A stretch of DNA of 64,000 bases from Phaseolus vulgaris (taxonomy: Eukaryota; Streptophyta; Magnoliopsida; Fabales; Fabaceae), in NCBI RefSeq assembly GCF_000499845.2, contig NC_023759.2, positions 43,479,172-43,543,171 on the forward strand. The letters run 5' to 3'. Of this stretch, positions 62,235-64,000 are shown in pieces. The translations under genes and the position numbers were made by a program. The number at the start of each line of letters is the position of its first letter. Position 1 is the stretch's first letter. The notes below the pieces were generated by a model. The model was not told the DNA's origin, did not search any database, and saw nothing but the letters and a program-made list of their open reading frames with translations.

Positions 62235-64000
62235 TAATTATAAATATGAACATTAGAGGAATGGGGGGTGGTACCAAGGCTAGGTATTTGAATCATTTAA
62301 TATCTAGAGAGGGAGCAAAATTTTTTTGTTTACAAGAAACTAAAGCAATGCAGTGTTCGGATGCCAAGTGTTACTCGCTTTGGGGGGATAACAAAGTTGG
62401 ATGGTTACACTACGAAGGGGACAATGGGGGAGGAAGTTTGCTTTCGATGTGGCACAAAGATGTTTTCATCTATGATAGTCATGTGATGGGGAAGGGGTTT
62501 ATATTCGTTTTTGGGCTACACGTTAAAGCTAATTGTAGGTGTGGGGTGGTAAATGTCTATGCCCCATGCTCATTGAGGGAGAAGAAGGTGTTGTGGGGGG
62601 AACTGACACGCATCAAACTGGCTTATCAAGATTTGATTTGGTGTTTTTGTGGCGATTTCAATGCTGTTAGAAGCCTAAGTGAAAGGAAAGGCACAAGGGA
62701 AAGGGAGTCTCAATCAAGCGAAATAAGAGATTTCAACCGGTTTATTGACACCAATCTTCTAATCGAGTTACCTTATGTCAGGAAGAATTTCACATGGTTC
62801 AGTTCCAATGGGATGGCCAAGAGTAGGCTTGACAGAGTATTGGTATCCGAAAATTGGATGCATATTTGGCCAAGCTGCAAACAGTATGTGCAACGCAGGG
62901 AAGTCTCCGATCATTGTGCATTAGTAGTAAAATCTGTGGATAAGGATTGGGGCCCTAAACCCTTTAGAACAATTGACGCTTGGTTGGCTGAGAAAGGCTT
63001 TATGAAGATGGTGAAGGACAGATGGCCGGCTTATCCAGCACAGGGGAATAGCTTCATGAAGGTTAAAGATAAACTGAAATGGTTGAAGGGGGACTTAAAA
63101 GTGTGGAACAGGGACACTTTTTGCAATATGGAGACGAACAAAAAGAGGATTCTACAAGAGATTGAGGATTTGGACTGCCAAGACTGTAATGACAACTTTG
63201 TGGAAAGTGAGAGAATGAGAAGGATCGACTTAGTGGGTCATCTGAAGGAGATTGATAATAAGCTTGACTCTCTTTTATGCCAGAAGGCTAGAGTGAGGTG
63301 GTTCAAGAACGGGGACTCATGTACAAAGTTCTTCTACTCAACACTGAGGTGGAGAAGAAAAAGGAATGAAGTGAAGGGTGTTGAGGTTGGGGGCCTGTGG
63401 TGTGAGGAGCCTAGCACAGTACGAACGGAAGCAAGAAGGTTGTTTGATAATAGGTTCAAAGCAACAAAAGACCTACGGGTTAGACTTGATGCAGTTGAGT
63501 TCAAGTACCTATCTATGTCAGATAATCTGAGCCTGGTAGAGGGATTCACTGAGAAGGAAGTGAGGGAGGCGGTGTGGCAATGTGAAGGCTCAAAAAGCCC
63601 AGGACCTGATGGGTTTAACTTCAACTTCTTAAAGAAGGGGTGGGAGTTCGTGAAGGGTGACTTCATGGAAGTTATGAACTTATTTCATGAAACAGGGCGT
63701 ATACCGAAGGGGTGCAATGCGTCCTTCATTGCACTTATCCCTAAAGTAAGGAATCATGTTTTTCTTGATCAGTACAGACCAATCTCTCTTGTAGGGGCTA
63801 TGTACAAAATCATATCCAAGGTGTTGGCTGAAAGGATCAAGAAAGTCTTGCCTACGGTTATTGATGATTGTCAGTCGGCCTTCCTGAAGAACAGAGGGAT
63901 TTTAGATAGTGTGTTAATGGCTAACGAAGTGATTGAGGACATCAGAAGATGTGGGAAAAGTGGGCTATGCTTAAAGGTGGATTTCGAAAAAGCCTATGAC
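62231..64000 (+). CDS. L1-type LINE ORF2: endonuclease and reverse transcriptase (cut by window end)
   Basis: An open frame of 590 codons without a stop runs off the window edge. The N-terminal apurinic-like endonuclease shows NIRGMGG, FCLQETK (catalytic Glu), GDFNAV (Asp and Asn), SRLDRVLV and SDHCALVV (Asp-His), i.e. the complete EEP active-site set. A linker follows, with VRWFKNGDSCTKFFY, the usual W-x-x-x-GDxNTKFFH block. The reverse transcriptase then starts with SPGPDGFNFNFLKKGW, FIALIPK, YRPISLVGAMYKIISKVLA and CQSAFLKNRGILD, ending in KVDFEKAYD, the first catalytic Asp region. The YADD motif and any RNase H would lie beyond the window. Start: ATG 62231 after an in-frame TAG at 62216; an alternative ATG is at 62246. 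The lack of any stop suggests a young insertion. Confidence 0.9.
   Translation, partial: MIIINMNIRGMGGGTKARYLNHLISREGAKFFCLQETKAMQCSDAKCYSLWGDNKVGWLHYEGDNGGGSLLSMWHKDVFIYDSHVMGKGFIFVFGLHVKANCRCGVVNVYAPCSLREKKVLWGELTRIKLAYQDLIWCFCGDFNAVRSLSERKGTRERESQSSEIRDFNRFIDTNLLIELPYVRKNFTWFSSNGMAKSRLDRVLVSENWMHIWPSCKQYVQRREVSDHCALVVKSVDKDWGPKPFRTIDAWLAEKGFMKMVKDRWPAYPAQGNSFMKVKDKLKWLKGDLKVWNRDTFCNMETNKKRILQEIEDLDCQDCNDNFVESERMRRIDLVGHLKEIDNKLDSLLCQKARVRWFKNGDSCTKFFYSTLRWRRKRNEVKGVEVGGLWCEEPSTVRTEARRLFDNRFKATKDLRVRLDAVEFKYLSMSDNLSLVEGFTEKEVREAVWQCEGSKSPGPDGFNFNFLKKGWEFVKGDFMEVMNLFHETGRIPKGCNASFIALIPKVRNHVFLDQYRPISLVGAMYKIISKVLAERIKKVLPTVIDDCQSAFLKNRGILDSVLMANEVIEDIRRCGKSGLCLKVDFEKAYD

Noticed and set aside
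61874..62296. 140-codon frame on the minus strand
   Set aside because: Antisense of the LINE ORF1-ORF2 junction, Ser/Thr-rich without any family motif.

Overview
The window is nuclear DNA of a flowering plant, most likely a legume. The genes have GT-AG introns, the intergenic DNA is strongly AT-rich, plant-type LINE, copia, hAT and foldback (MITE-like) elements are scattered through it, and the proteins read as dicot or legume orthologues. I would guess the bean/cowpea/soybean group, but the species cannot be proved from sequence alone.

Layout. (1) 1-12,950: a direct tandem pair of phenylalanine ammonia-lyase genes (PAL, + strand; CDS spans 412-3374 and 9471-12822). Each has two exons and an intact MIO active site. 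Their coding sequences are almost identical, but introns and flanks have diverged. About 6 kb of AT-rich DNA lies between them, with a foldback MITE and a 75-bp perfect inverted repeat. (2) 13,000-16,600: intergenic DNA with a dead hAT transposase. (3) 17,313-37,366 (- strand): one large gene of at least 16 coding exons for a MOM1-like chromatin-silencing protein: PHD finger, two chromodomain-like segments, an SNF2/CHD3-type helicase region that has lost its ATP-binding motifs, and a C-terminal CMM2-like coiled coil. Its introns carry at least three LTR-retroelement remnants. (4) 38,100-48,600: a gene-free, repeat-rich block with two foldback MITEs, a degenerate LINE (- strand), a diverged repeat array and a 771-bp non-autonomous hAT-like element with an 8-bp target duplication. 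(5) 48,710-52,392 (+): a complete 12-exon adenosine kinase gene. (6) 55,974-57,383 (+): an intronless gene for an uncharacterised multi-pass membrane protein of 469 aa. (7) 61,370-64,000: half of a MITE followed by an L1-type LINE whose ORF2 is open from its start to the window edge (endonuclease plus the first part of reverse transcriptase).

How the genes relate. PAL opens phenylpropanoid metabolism (lignin, isoflavonoids, salicylate). Adenosine kinase recycles adenosine released by the S-adenosylmethionine cycle, which lignin methylation drives. MOM1-type proteins maintain transcriptional silencing of repeats. These links are metabolic or thematic only, and nothing in the sequence suggests a co-regulated cluster. 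I found no convincing new biological system. The best leads are the homogenised PAL coding exons, the PHD-bearing MOM1-like protein with a dead motor and transposon-filled introns, the MITE-interrupted inverted repeat, and the intact LINE ORF2 lying next to a half MITE.
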